DNA of 22,921 bases from positions 1 to 22,921 of the forward strand of contig CAVBBU010000023.1 in assembly GCA_963593765.1 (NCBI GenBank). Direction: 5' to 3'. The translations under genes were made by a program, and so were the position numbers. The notes beneath the pieces are model-generated. The model searched no databases, was not told where the DNA came from, and saw only the letters and a list, made by a program, of their open reading frames with translations. The stretch is from CAVBBU01 sp963593765 (GTDB taxonomy: Bacteria > Bacillota > Clostridia > Lachnospirales > Lachnospiraceae). This document shows positions 15,438 through 22,921 of the stretch, piece after piece (position 1 is the first letter of the stretch; every line of letters begins with the position of its first letter).

Positions 15438-16675
15438 TGAAGCGAAACGTAGAATTACTTATTCCGGCAGGAAGTCTTGAGGTATTAAAAACAGCTATTG
15501 ATTATGGTGCAGATGCGGTATATATAGGCGGAGAGGCTTTTGGCCTAAGAGCTATGGCTAAAAACTTTTCTATAGGTGAGATGGCAGAGGGTATAGACTA
15601 TGCAAGAGCAAGAAAAAAGAAGGTCTATGTCACTGCCAATATTCTTGCACATAATTCGGACCTTAGCGAGGTAGAAAAATATTTTAATGAGCTTAAAAAT
15701 ATTAAGCCTGATGCGCTTATAATATCTGATCCTGGTGTTTTTGATATTGCTAAAAAAATAGTTCCCGAGATAGACATACATATAAGCACTCAGGCAAATA
15801 ATACTAATTATGGAACGGCTAGATTTTGGCACAGACAGGGGGCTAAAAGAATAGTTACTGCAAGAGAGCTTTCTCTTTCAGAGATAAGAACCATGCGAGA
15901 TAATATACCAGATGATATGGAGATAGAAACCTTTGTGCATGGAGCTATGTGCATATCATATTCCGGCAGATGCCTACTTAGCAATTTTATGGCTGGAAGA
16001 GATGCAAACAGGGGAGCATGTACCCATCCATGCAGATGGAAGTATAGTATAGTTGAGGAGCAAAGACCAGGGCAGTATATGCCTGTTTATGAGAATGAAA
16101 GAGGTACATATATATTTAACTCTAAGGACTTGTGCATGATAGAGCATATACCGGAGCTTGTTGAAGCAGGAATAGATAGCCTTAAGGTTGAGGGGCGTAT
16201 GAAGACTGCACTGTATGTTGCAACTGTTGCAAGAACCTACAGAAAGGCATTAGACGACTACAGCAAGGGCATAGAGGTATATAATAATAATCTTGAGTGG
16301 TATAAAGAGGAGATAGGAAAATGTACCTATAGAGAATTTACTACAGGCTTTTTCTTTGGTAAGCCGGATAGCTCTACTCAGATATATGATAATAATACCT
16401 ATGTAAAAAATTATATATATCTTGGAACTGTTAATGATACGGAAAATGATGGAAGGCTTATACATATAGAACAGAAAAATAAATTCTGTGTTGGCGATGC
16501 TATAGAGATAATGAAGAAAAATGGCGACAACATAAGCACTACAGTTTTAGCTATTACAGATGATAAGGGTAATAGTATGGATAGTGCACCGCATCCGCAG
16601 CAGGCACTTACAGTTACATTATCTGAGGGCTGCGAGAGCGGAGATATACTTAGAGTTAAGGCTAAGGAGAGCTAA
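15434..16675 (+). CDS. trhP: U32 peptidase family protein, probable tRNA U34 hydroxylase TrhP
   Basis: A 413-residue protein with the U32 signature ETFVHGAMCISYSGRC at 165-180. C173, C180, C196 and C200 are candidate ligands of an iron-sulfur cluster. Despite the peptidase name, TrhP members are needed for prephenate-dependent 5-hydroxylation of wobble uridine 34 in tRNA. Bacillus has two such genes (yrrN and yrrO) beside trmR; only one is present here, resembling the larger type, and it ends with a beta-rich C-terminal domain (about 325-413). The start is ATGATG overlapping the trmR stop by four bases, so the hydroxylase and methylase are coupled. Substrate assignment follows from this pairing, not from direct residues. 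Confidence 0.85.
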   Translation: MMKRNVELLIPAGSLEVLKTAIDYGADAVYIGGEAFGLRAMAKNFSIGEMAEGIDYARARKKKVYVTANILAHNSDLSEVEKYFNELKNIKPDALIISDPGVFDIAKKIVPEIDIHISTQANNTNYGTARFWHRQGAKRIVTARELSLSEIRTMRDNIPDDMEIETFVHGAMCISYSGRCLLSNFMAGRDANRGACTHPCRWKYSIVEEQRPGQYMPVYENERGTYIFNSKDLCMIEHIPELVEAGIDSLKVEGRMKTALYVATVARTYRKALDDYSKGIEVYNNNLEWYKEEIGKCTYREFTTGFFFGKPDSSTQIYDNNTYVKNYIYLGTVNDTENDGRLIHIEQKNKFCVGDAIEIMKKNGDNISTTVLAITDDKGNSMDSAPHPQQALTVTLSEGCESGDILRVKAKES

Positions 16676-16678
16676 TAT

Positions 16679-17494
16679 ATGATGCTATTATTTGTAATAC
16701 TTGCGATAGCCTCTGTTATATATGGAATATTGCTGGCTATGCAAACGAATATATTTGCCTCGCAAAATTGGATATGGTTTGTTATAGCTGCATTATTTTT
16801 TGTATTTGCAATTATATTATATATTAATAAAAAACGCTCTAACCTTTTGCCGCTTGTAGTTGGAATGTATACTATCCTAATAGCGGCAGTGCTTGCATTT
16901 GCAATTACAGAAGCAGTTATTATAAATGGTTCAAGACCGGAAGATGTGGCTAACCTAGATTATATTATAGTTCTAGGTGCCGGCATAAAGGATGAAAGCG
17001 AGCCTGGGGAGTCTCTAAAGCTAAGGCTTGATAAGGCTATAGAATATCTAGAGAATAATGAAAGAACTAAGGCAGTTTTATCCGGTGGTAAGGGATCTGA
17101 TGAGCCGTGCGAGGAAGCACTTGTTATGGCTAATTACATGACAAAAAGAGGCATAGCTCCTGATAGGCTTTTTTTAGAGCTGCAGTCAAGGGATACAAGC
17201 GAGAATATAGTTTATTCTATGGCACTTATAGCCGACCAAAGAGTAAGAGGTCAGAAAACTAATCCTAAGCTAGCCTTAGCACCCGGACCTGCTAAGCAGG
17301 TGGAAAGTAAGCCAAGCACTATAGGAATACTTACTAATGATTTTCATTTATATAGAGCACTTCAAACAGCAAAAAAAGAAAGTATAGAGTCGGTTTATGG
17401 CATAGCCGCAAAGACACCGACATTTTTAACAGTACATCTATACGTTAGAGAATTTTTTGCAGTAATTAGAGATAAATTATATGGAGATATATAA
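16679..17494 (+). CDS. YdcF/SanA-type DUF218 membrane protein
   Basis: A 271-residue protein with three predicted membrane segments in the first 80 residues (about 2-20, 32-50 and 58-80), then a DUF218 domain outside or at the membrane. The domain begins with LDYIIVLGAGI and includes a LRLDKAIEYL helix, KAVLSGGKGSDEPCEEALVM, DTSENIVYSM and the closing NDFHLYRA. The DUF218 fold is linked to envelope integrity (SanA, ElyC), and E. coli YdcF binds SAM; the reaction is unknown. A Gln/Lys/Pro-rich stretch (about 206-223) interrupts the domain before the NDFH strand, longer than usual. AAGGAG precedes ATG 16679, with a second ATG directly after. The metallopeptidase gene begins one base after the stop. 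Confidence 0.85.
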   Translation: MMLLFVILAIASVIYGILLAMQTNIFASQNWIWFVIAALFFVFAIILYINKKRSNLLPLVVGMYTILIAAVLAFAITEAVIINGSRPEDVANLDYIIVLGAGIKDESEPGESLKLRLDKAIEYLENNERTKAVLSGGKGSDEPCEEALVMANYMTKRGIAPDRLFLELQSRDTSENIVYSMALIADQRVRGQKTNPKLALAPGPAKQVESKPSTIGILTNDFHLYRALQTAKKESIESVYGIAAKTPTFLTVHLYVREFFAVIRDKLYGDI

Positions 17495-17495
17495 T

Positions 17496-20435
17496 ATGAA
17501 TTTTGATAAAAGAATTGATGAATTAAAAAAGCTAAATGCATATGAATTTGTATCGCAAACAGATATACCTGAGATAGCAGCAGCAGGCGTAAGCATGTAC
17601 CACAAAAAAACTGGTGCAAGAATTTATCTTCTTTTGTCAGAGGATAATAATAAGGTATTTTATATAGGCTTTAGAACTCCCTCTAAGGATAGTACAGGCG
17701 TAGCACATATTATAGAACATACAGTTCTTTGCGGCTCAAAAAAATATCCGAGTAAGGATCCGTTTGTAGAGCTAGTTAAGGGCTCTTTAAATACCTTTTT
17801 AAATGCTATGACCTATCCGGATAAGACAGTATATCCGGTTGCAAGCTGTAATACTAAGGATTTTAATAATCTTTGTGATGTATATATGGATGCTGTTTTT
17901 AATCCTAATATATACAGAGAGGATAAGATATTTAAGCAGGAGGGCTGGCACTACGAGCTATCTAGCAGAGACGACGAGCTAACCTATAATGGCGTAGTAT
18001 ATAATGAAATGAAGGGTGTATATTCTAGCAGCGATGGCATAATAGAAAGAGGAATAGGAAAAACTCTTTTTAATGGACATCCATATGGCGAGGAATCAGG
18101 AGGCGACCCTGATAATATACCGGAGCTTAGCTACGAGGACTATATAAGCTTTCACAAAAGCTATTATCATCCAAGCAATTCATATATATATCTTTATGGC
18201 GACGTAGATATGGCAGAAAGGCTTGAATGGCTTGATAGGGAATATTTATCTAAGTATGAAAGGCTTGATATAGATTCCTCTATCCCAGAGGTTGCTAGCT
18301 GGGATAAAAGACGTGAGGCTTGCTTTGACTATCCGGTATCAGATGAGGAGAGCACTGACAAGGCAGCATATCTTTCTATACATACATTAGTTGGCGGAGA
18401 ATGTGATCCTGTAATGTGTGCGGCATTTCAGGTGCTTGACTATGTACTTCTTGTTGCACCGGGTGCATATCTTCGTGAGGCACTTATAGATGCTGGAATA
18501 GGTGAGGACATACTTGGCGGATATCAATATGGAATTAGTGAGCCGTATTTTTCTGTTATTGCTAAAAATGCAAGCCTAGAACAAAAGGCAGAATTTCTCT
18601 CTGTAGTTAAGGGAGTTTTATATAAGCTATCAGATGAGGGGCTTGATAAGCAGGCACTTAAGGCAGCTATCAATGTAGGCGAGTTTAGAGCAAGAGAGGC
18701 AGACTATGGCTCATATCCAAAGGGACTTATATATGGACTAGAATGTCTTAATACTTGGCTGTATGATAGTGACCCTAGTTTAAATCTTAGATTCGAGGAT
18801 ATATATGGTAAGCTTAAAAGCTTAGTTGATGAGAGATATTTTGAGAAGCTTATAAAAAAATATTTACTTGATAATGCAAGCGAGGCAGTTATTACATTTA
18901 AGCCTGTTAAGGGACTTGCTAAAAAGCGAGAAGAGGAGCTGAAGAAAAAGCTTTCAGATATTAAGAATAGTCTTAGTCTAGAAGAAATAGATAATATAAT
19001 TAATGAAACTAATGAGCTAAAAAAGTATCAAAGCGAGCCGTCAACTAAGGAAGACCTTGCTAAGATACCTATGCTATCAAGAGAGGATATAGAAAAAGAG
19101 CCAGAAAGGCTTATATATGAAAAGACCTCATGCAGTAACCAGCCTATGCTTTATCATGATATATTTACATCTAAGATAGCATATATTCAGCTGCTTTTTA
19201 GAATTGATTCTCTATCAAGCAAGGAGCTTCCATATATAGCACTTCTTAAGGAGATACTTGGCTATGCTGATACAAAGAAGCATACCTATGCACAGCTTAA
19301 TACAGCAATTAATCTTCATACAGGAGGTATAGGCTTTAGCTTAGATAATTATGAAAATTGCAATACTCACGAATATGCCTTTGTACTAGCTGCAAATGCA
19401 AAAACTCTTTATAGTGAGATCGGCTGGGCACTTGATTGCATGGCAGAGATACTTCTTACAACAAGGCTTGATGATACAGACAGAATTAAGGATATACTTC
19501 TTGAGGTAAAGGCAAAGGTAAAGGAAAAGCTACTAGCATCAGGACATATAACCGCAAGCACTAGAAGTGCAAGTCATGATGATAAGGGTAAGTATTTTGA
19601 GGATGCAACTAAGGGCATAGAATATTATAAATTCCTTGAATATATGTCAGATAATTATGATGACAAAAAGGAAGAGCTTAAAAGTATACTTATAGATATA
19701 GCTAAAAAGATATTTACAGAGGATAATATGCTATATAACCTTACATGTGATAGTGAGGGCAGAGAGTGCTTTGAAATGGCAGCTAAGGACTATAGTAAAA
19801 ATTATCCGCTGACAGCTAAAAGAGGCGATGGCTTTAGCTTTGTTCCGGATATACTTTCGGAGGGCTTTGTAACTGCATCACAGGTTAGCTATGTAGCAAG
19901 GACAGGAAATATATCTAAGCATGGTTACTATTATACAGGAGAGCTGCAGATACTAAAGGTTCTTCTTAGCTATGATTATCTATGGAATAAGATAAGAGTG
20001 CTTGGCGGTGCATATGGCTGCTTTGCACAATTTACTAGAAACGGCAAGGTAGCATTTTCCTCGTATAGAGATCCTAATGTAGCAGAAACTGATAGGACAT
20101 ATGATAATGTAGTAGAATATATAGAGGGCTTTAATGCAGATGAAAGAGAGATGACAAAGTCTATCATAGGAGCTATAAGTGCACTCGATACTCCGCTAAC
20201 ACCATATCAAAGAGGGCTTAAAGGAACTAGTGCATACTTTGCCAAAGTTACAGATGCCGACATGCTTGCAGAAAGAAAAGCTATACTTAATGCTAAGCCA
20301 GAGGATATAAAAAAGCTTGCACCTATGATTAAGGCTGCACTTAGTGACAATCAAAGATGCGTTGTAGGCAATAAAGCGATGATAGATAAGGCAAGCGATA
20401 TATATACTAAGATAGAAGCCTTATATAAAAGCTAA
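17496..20435 (+). CDS. M16C zinc metallopeptidase, PreP/insulinase family
   Basis: A 979-residue protein built of four homologous domains forming a closed chamber that degrades short unstructured peptides. The inverted zinc motif HxxEH is HIIEH at 71-75, with the third ligand E171 in YNEMKG. The central coiled linker (about 455-530) is Lys/Glu rich, and the M16C domain follows. There is no signal peptide, so it is probably cytoplasmic, clearing peptides left by other proteases. ATG 17496 is one base after the upstream stop and has GGAG nine bases before it; an in-frame ATG at 17481 would add five residues inside the previous gene but lacks a site. No sign of truncation. Confidence 0.93.
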   Translation: MNFDKRIDELKKLNAYEFVSQTDIPEIAAAGVSMYHKKTGARIYLLLSEDNNKVFYIGFRTPSKDSTGVAHIIEHTVLCGSKKYPSKDPFVELVKGSLNTFLNAMTYPDKTVYPVASCNTKDFNNLCDVYMDAVFNPNIYREDKIFKQEGWHYELSSRDDELTYNGVVYNEMKGVYSSSDGIIERGIGKTLFNGHPYGEESGGDPDNIPELSYEDYISFHKSYYHPSNSYIYLYGDVDMAERLEWLDREYLSKYERLDIDSSIPEVASWDKRREACFDYPVSDEESTDKAAYLSIHTLVGGECDPVMCAAFQVLDYVLLVAPGAYLREALIDAGIGEDILGGYQYGISEPYFSVIAKNASLEQKAEFLSVVKGVLYKLSDEGLDKQALKAAINVGEFRAREADYGSYPKGLIYGLECLNTWLYDSDPSLNLRFEDIYGKLKSLVDERYFEKLIKKYLLDNASEAVITFKPVKGLAKKREEELKKKLSDIKNSLSLEEIDNIINETNELKKYQSEPSTKEDLAKIPMLSREDIEKEPERLIYEKTSCSNQPMLYHDIFTSKIAYIQLLFRIDSLSSKELPYIALLKEILGYADTKKHTYAQLNTAINLHTGGIGFSLDNYENCNTHEYAFVLAANAKTLYSEIGWALDCMAEILLTTRLDDTDRIKDILLEVKAKVKEKLLASGHITASTRSASHDDKGKYFEDATKGIEYYKFLEYMSDNYDDKKEELKSILIDIAKKIFTEDNMLYNLTCDSEGRECFEMAAKDYSKNYPLTAKRGDGFSFVPDILSEGFVTASQVSYVARTGNISKHGYYYTGELQILKVLLSYDYLWNKIRVLGGAYGCFAQFTRNGKVAFSSYRDPNVAETDRTYDNVVEYIEGFNADEREMTKSIIGAISALDTPLTPYQRGLKGTSAYFAKVTDADMLAERKAILNAKPEDIKKLAPMIKAALSDNQRCVVGNKAMIDKASDIYTKIEALYKS

Positions 20436-20445
20436 GGATAATTAT

Positions 20446-21354
20446 ATGAATGATGATAAAAAATTAAAATCAGGCTTTGTAGCACTTATAGGAAGACCTA
20501 ATGTAGGAAAGTCTACACTTATGAATCACCTTATAGGACAAAAGATTGCTATAACCTCCTACAAGCCACAGACAACAAGAAATAAAATTCAAACGGTTTA
20601 TACAGATGACAGAGGGCAGGTTATTTTTGTAGATACCCCGGGAATACATAAGGCAAAAACTAAGCTTGGCGAGTACATGAGCAAGGCATTTGAAACTGCT
20701 ATAGCCGATGTAGATATAATAATATGGCTGGTAGCGGCAACGGATAGCCTTGGGGCAAGCGAGCAGGAGATAGCGAAGCTTTTAGAGCAAACTAAAAAGA
20801 AGGTTGTGCTTGCTATAAATAAGATAGATCTTTTAAAAAGCAAGGAGGCTGTGCTGGAGCTTATCGCAAGCTATAAGGATTTGTTTGATTTTACAGACAT
20901 TGTCCCTGTATCTGCTCTTAAGGATAATAATGTAGATGAACTTATGAAGGTTATATTTAGCCTGCTTCCGGAAGGACCGCTGTACTTTGATCCAGATGTA
21001 GTAACTAATCAGCCTGTAAGAGAGATAACAGCAGAGATAATAAGAGAAAAAGCACTTAGGCTTTTAAATGATGAGGTTCCGCATGGCATAGCTGTAGTTA
21101 TAGAAAAGATGCATGAGAGAAAAAATCTTATGGATATCGAGGCAAGTATAGTTTGCGATAAGGATTCTCATAAGGGAATTATTATAGGCAAGGGCGGAGC
21201 TATGCTTAAAAAGATAGGTATGGCTGCCAGAAAGGATATAGAGGCTATGTGTGATATGCAGGTTAATCTTAAGCTTTGGGTTAAGGTTAGAAAAGAGTGG
21301 AGAGACAGCGACCTGCAGATGAAAAATTTTGGTTATGATAAAAAAAGCTTATAG
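20446..21354 (+). CDS. era: GTPase Era
   Basis: A 302-residue GTPase that binds 16S rRNA near its 3' end and checks small-subunit assembly. G1 is GRPNVGKST at 16-24, G3 is DTPG at 63-66 and G4 is NKID at 125-128, with SAL as G5 near 156. The C-terminal KH domain carries GIIIGKGGAMLKKIG around 244-258. Length and layout are normal. AAGGA precedes the ATG, and the gene lies ten bases after the peptidase gene. recO follows by 12 bases, a pairing common in Bacillota. YbeY, its usual functional and genetic neighbour, is on the other arm of the window. Confidence 0.97.
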   Translation: MNDDKKLKSGFVALIGRPNVGKSTLMNHLIGQKIAITSYKPQTTRNKIQTVYTDDRGQVIFVDTPGIHKAKTKLGEYMSKAFETAIADVDIIIWLVAATDSLGASEQEIAKLLEQTKKKVVLAINKIDLLKSKEAVLELIASYKDLFDFTDIVPVSALKDNNVDELMKVIFSLLPEGPLYFDPDVVTNQPVREITAEIIREKALRLLNDEVPHGIAVVIEKMHERKNLMDIEASIVCDKDSHKGIIIGKGGAMLKKIGMAARKDIEAMCDMQVNLKLWVKVRKEWRDSDLQMKNFGYDKKSL

Positions 21355-21366
21355 CTTGGAGTTTTT

Positions 21367-22020
21367 ATGAATGGTCTAGTTGAGGTTATGGGCATAATTA
21401 TAAAGGTTATGCCTATAGGCGAATGGGACAAAAGAATAACTATATTAACTAGAGAGCGTGGCAAGATTTCGGCATTTGCCAGAGGAGCTAGAAGAGCGGG
21501 CAATTCCTTTATGGGGATTACCCGTGTATTTGCATTTGGAAGCTTTAAGCTATACGAGGGTAAGGATTCCTATAATCTTCACTCGGCGGATATAAAAAAT
21601 TATTTTGAATATTTAGAATCAGACATTATAACAACCTGCTATGCCTCGTATTTTTTAGAGCTTGCAGATTATTATGCAAGGGAATATGTCAGAGAGCCGG
21701 ATATATTAAAGCTTTTATATATGTCTCTTTTGGCACTTGATAAAAAATCGCTTTCTAAGGAATTAGTAAGAAGAATATACGAGCTAAGGCTTATGGTTAT
21801 AGGCGGTGAGTATGATGAGGTGCCAAGGGGCAGTGTCGGAGATACCTGCAAATATACCTGGAATTATATTTTGCATAGTCCTATAGAAAAGCTGTTTACA
21901 TTTACCATTACGGATGAGGCATTAAGGGAGCTTTCGCTTAGCGTTAGTGATATGATGAAAAGATATATAGAAAAGCCGATGAACTCACTGCAGGTGTTGG
22001 AGGAGATGATAGGGGGCTGA
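21367..22020 (+). CDS. recO: DNA repair protein RecO, short form
   Basis: RecF-pathway mediator that helps load RecA on SSB-coated single strands. The N-terminal OB fold is clear: GIIIKVMPIGEWDKRITILT followed by RGKISAFARGARR and a LYEGKDSYNL strand. A helical domain follows. At 217 residues it is shorter than Bacillus RecO (about 255), and the usual four-cysteine zinc site in the second half is absent; only one cysteine (DTCKY) remains in that region. Similar reduced RecO proteins occur in Lachnospiraceae, so this looks like a lineage trait and not damage. TTGGAG precedes the ATG. It is the last gene of the long plus-strand run. Confidence 0.9.
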   Translation: MNGLVEVMGIIIKVMPIGEWDKRITILTRERGKISAFARGARRAGNSFMGITRVFAFGSFKLYEGKDSYNLHSADIKNYFEYLESDIITTCYASYFLELADYYAREYVREPDILKLLYMSLLALDKKSLSKELVRRIYELRLMVIGGEYDEVPRGSVGDTCKYTWNYILHSPIEKLFTFTITDEALRELSLSVSDMMKRYIEKPMNSLQVLEEMIGG

Positions 22021-22079
22021 GAAGATTTTTAAGGGGGATTTTACGAATTACGAATTTTGCGAAAAAGCACGAGTTAGCC

Positions 22080-22108
22080 GTGACAAACGGGGGGGTATGA
22101 TATATTAT
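22080..22108 (+). promoter_or_regulatory. Promoter with a seven-G spacer tract, driving the exported protein
   Basis: GTGACA (22080-22085) and TATTAT (22103-22108) are separated by 17 bases; each hexamer matches consensus at five of six bases. The spacer contains G7 at 22089-22095. Predicted transcription starts near 22115, about 28 bases before the ATG. A homopolymer here could change spacer length by slippage. Confidence 0.65.
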
Positions 22109-22142
22109 ATAAAAATTAATTAACATGGAGACTGTAAAGTTT

Positions 22143-22921
22143 ATGACAAGAAAAAATACAAAGAAGGGTACTGCATTTTTGCTGGCTATAAGTATGCTGG
22201 CAGGAATTTCGCTCTCAGCTATAGATAAGACAAATGTAAATGCTGGAAGTAGTACAGCAGCTGAGCCAAGCGTAACCGCATACGCAGATAAAGATACTTT
22301 GATAGGTGATACATTTGCTCCAGGTGAAAGTGGGACTGCAGCAAAAGCTGTTGGAAAAATCAAGTTCGGCAGAAATGATTCTGAGAATGATTCTGAGAAT
22401 GTACAGGAGTGGTACATTTTAGGCAAGGATACAAATCTGGACAATGATAACATCGCAATCTTTGCGGCAAATGATATGCTTAGCTCAATCAAATTTCTAG
22501 ATGTTGATAACTTTACTACTGATAATAAACCCAAGTACAGATCTTCTTACGATATAGCTTATAAAGGAACTGCTACACCGGATGAGAATGCACCTATGTC
22601 TTGGAATCACTATGGATTAAGCGAAGTTAGAAAACAGCTTAGAGCAATGACATCTGATGTAAATGATACAACATACTTTACTGCAAAGGAGAAGAGTTTA
22701 TTACAGACAACTACTGTTGCCACCTATGATATTACAAGATCCAGTGGGTCAAGTACATATGGCTACTACGAAACCACCGACAAGCTCTACCTGCCTGGCA
22801 GCCTAGATAGAGAAGCTTACGGTAAATATGTAAAAACGCTGTATGTCGGAGCATGCACAGGCGTTACTGCAGAAAGCGGCACAGGCGGTAGCATAGTGCT
22901 ACCGATGGATAAGTACTGGAA
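22143..22921 (+). CDS. Exported protein with DUF6273-like region, 3' end beyond window
   Basis: An open frame of 259 codons runs off the window. The N-terminus is a classic signal peptide: MTRKNTKKG, a hydrophobic core FLLAISMLAGISLSA, and a likely cut after VNA near residue 35. After a low-complexity stretch with NDSENDSEN, residues 90-230 resemble DUF6273 domains of secreted clostridial proteins, including WNHYGLSEVRKQL, FTAKEKSLLQTTTV and TTDKLYLP. Function is unknown; a surface or extracellular role is likely. GGAG lies 12 bases before ATG 22143; an in-frame ATG at 22125 would add six residues but lacks a binding site. Codons ending in C become frequent toward the window end, unlike the neighbouring genes. 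Whether it carries a wall anchor cannot be seen. Confidence 0.7.
   Translation, partial: MTRKNTKKGTAFLLAISMLAGISLSAIDKTNVNAGSSTAAEPSVTAYADKDTLIGDTFAPGESGTAAKAVGKIKFGRNDSENDSENVQEWYILGKDTNLDNDNIAIFAANDMLSSIKFLDVDNFTTDNKPKYRSSYDIAYKGTATPDENAPMSWNHYGLSEVRKQLRAMTSDVNDTTYFTAKEKSLLQTTTVATYDITRSSGSSTYGYYETTDKLYLPGSLDREAYGKYVKTLYVGACTGVTAESGTGGSIVLPMDKYW
22374..22397 (+). repeat. In-frame 12-base tandem duplication
   Basis: AATGATTCTGAG occurs twice in direct succession and is followed by AAT, coding for NDSENDSEN just after the signal-peptide region of the exported protein. Copy change would alter the protein by four residues without shifting the frame. Confidence 0.8.

Noticed and set aside
21944..22534. 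Minus-strand open frame of 196 codons across the recO end and the exported gene
   Set aside because: It runs antisense to two credible genes, including recO codons and a signal peptide; its composition looks like a reverse-frame shadow, and the plus strand has a promoter.
1..22921. tRNA, rRNA, CRISPR, transposase, integrase or toxin-antitoxin genes
   Set aside because: Looked for by eye on both strands and none was supportable; the coding space is almost filled by housekeeping genes.

Overview
The window reads as chromosomal core sequence from a low-GC Gram-positive anaerobe, most likely a Lachnospiraceae-type Clostridium relative (Bacillota). The evidence is strong AGGAGG-type ribosome binding sites, heavy use of ATA and AGA codons, and diagnostic small families (IreB, DUF1292, DUF896, an HPr-like protein without the active-site histidine, DUF3048). 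The gene order ireB-ruvX-DUF1292-(mltG-like)-trmR-trhP matches the Bacillus yrzL-yrrK-yrzB-yrrL-yrrM-yrrN/O block. No tRNA, rRNA, CRISPR array, transposase or phage gene was seen.

Left arm, minus strand, 1 to 9343. Read right to left: an HPr-like gene with its own promoter and terminator; a strongly folded non-coding segment (8820-8978) that may be a 6S-like RNA; then a tightly packed run of phoH, ybeY, a DUF3048 lipoprotein, a SpoVB/MurJ-type flippase, two flavoprotein oxidoreductases (HI0933/YhiN type and COG2509 type), proB, DUF896, 5-formyl-THF cyclo-ligase and the first 21 codons of proA. Overlaps (ATGA, TAATG, 14 nt) point to translational coupling. The run mixes rRNA maturation, cell envelope, proline synthesis and folate salvage.

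Right arm, plus strand, 9444 to 22020. It starts divergently with mtaB (tRNA ms2t6A), which lacks a clear Shine-Dalgarno. Next come ireB with a good promoter and a strong terminator, ruvX, DUF1292, an RNase J with an unusual 155-residue Lys/Gln/Asn-rich N-terminal extension, a membrane protein with only the non-catalytic part of MltG, trmR and a U32 peptidase-like tRNA hydroxylase (together expected to make mo5U34), a YdcF-family membrane protein, an M16C zinc metallopeptidase, era and recO. The common theme is RNA modification, RNA decay and ribosome assembly.

Right edge, 22080 to 22921. A new transcription unit begins with a near-consensus promoter whose 17-base spacer contains a run of seven G. 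It drives an exported protein, cut by the window end, with a DUF6273-like region. Its base composition drifts from its neighbours. This is the most accessory-looking part of the window and a candidate phase-variable surface gene.

Most of the window is ordinary housekeeping DNA. The items most worth a second look are the folded RNA at 8820-8978, the G-tract promoter at 22080-22108, and the duplicated disordered tail of RNase J. No complete new defence or metabolic system was found.
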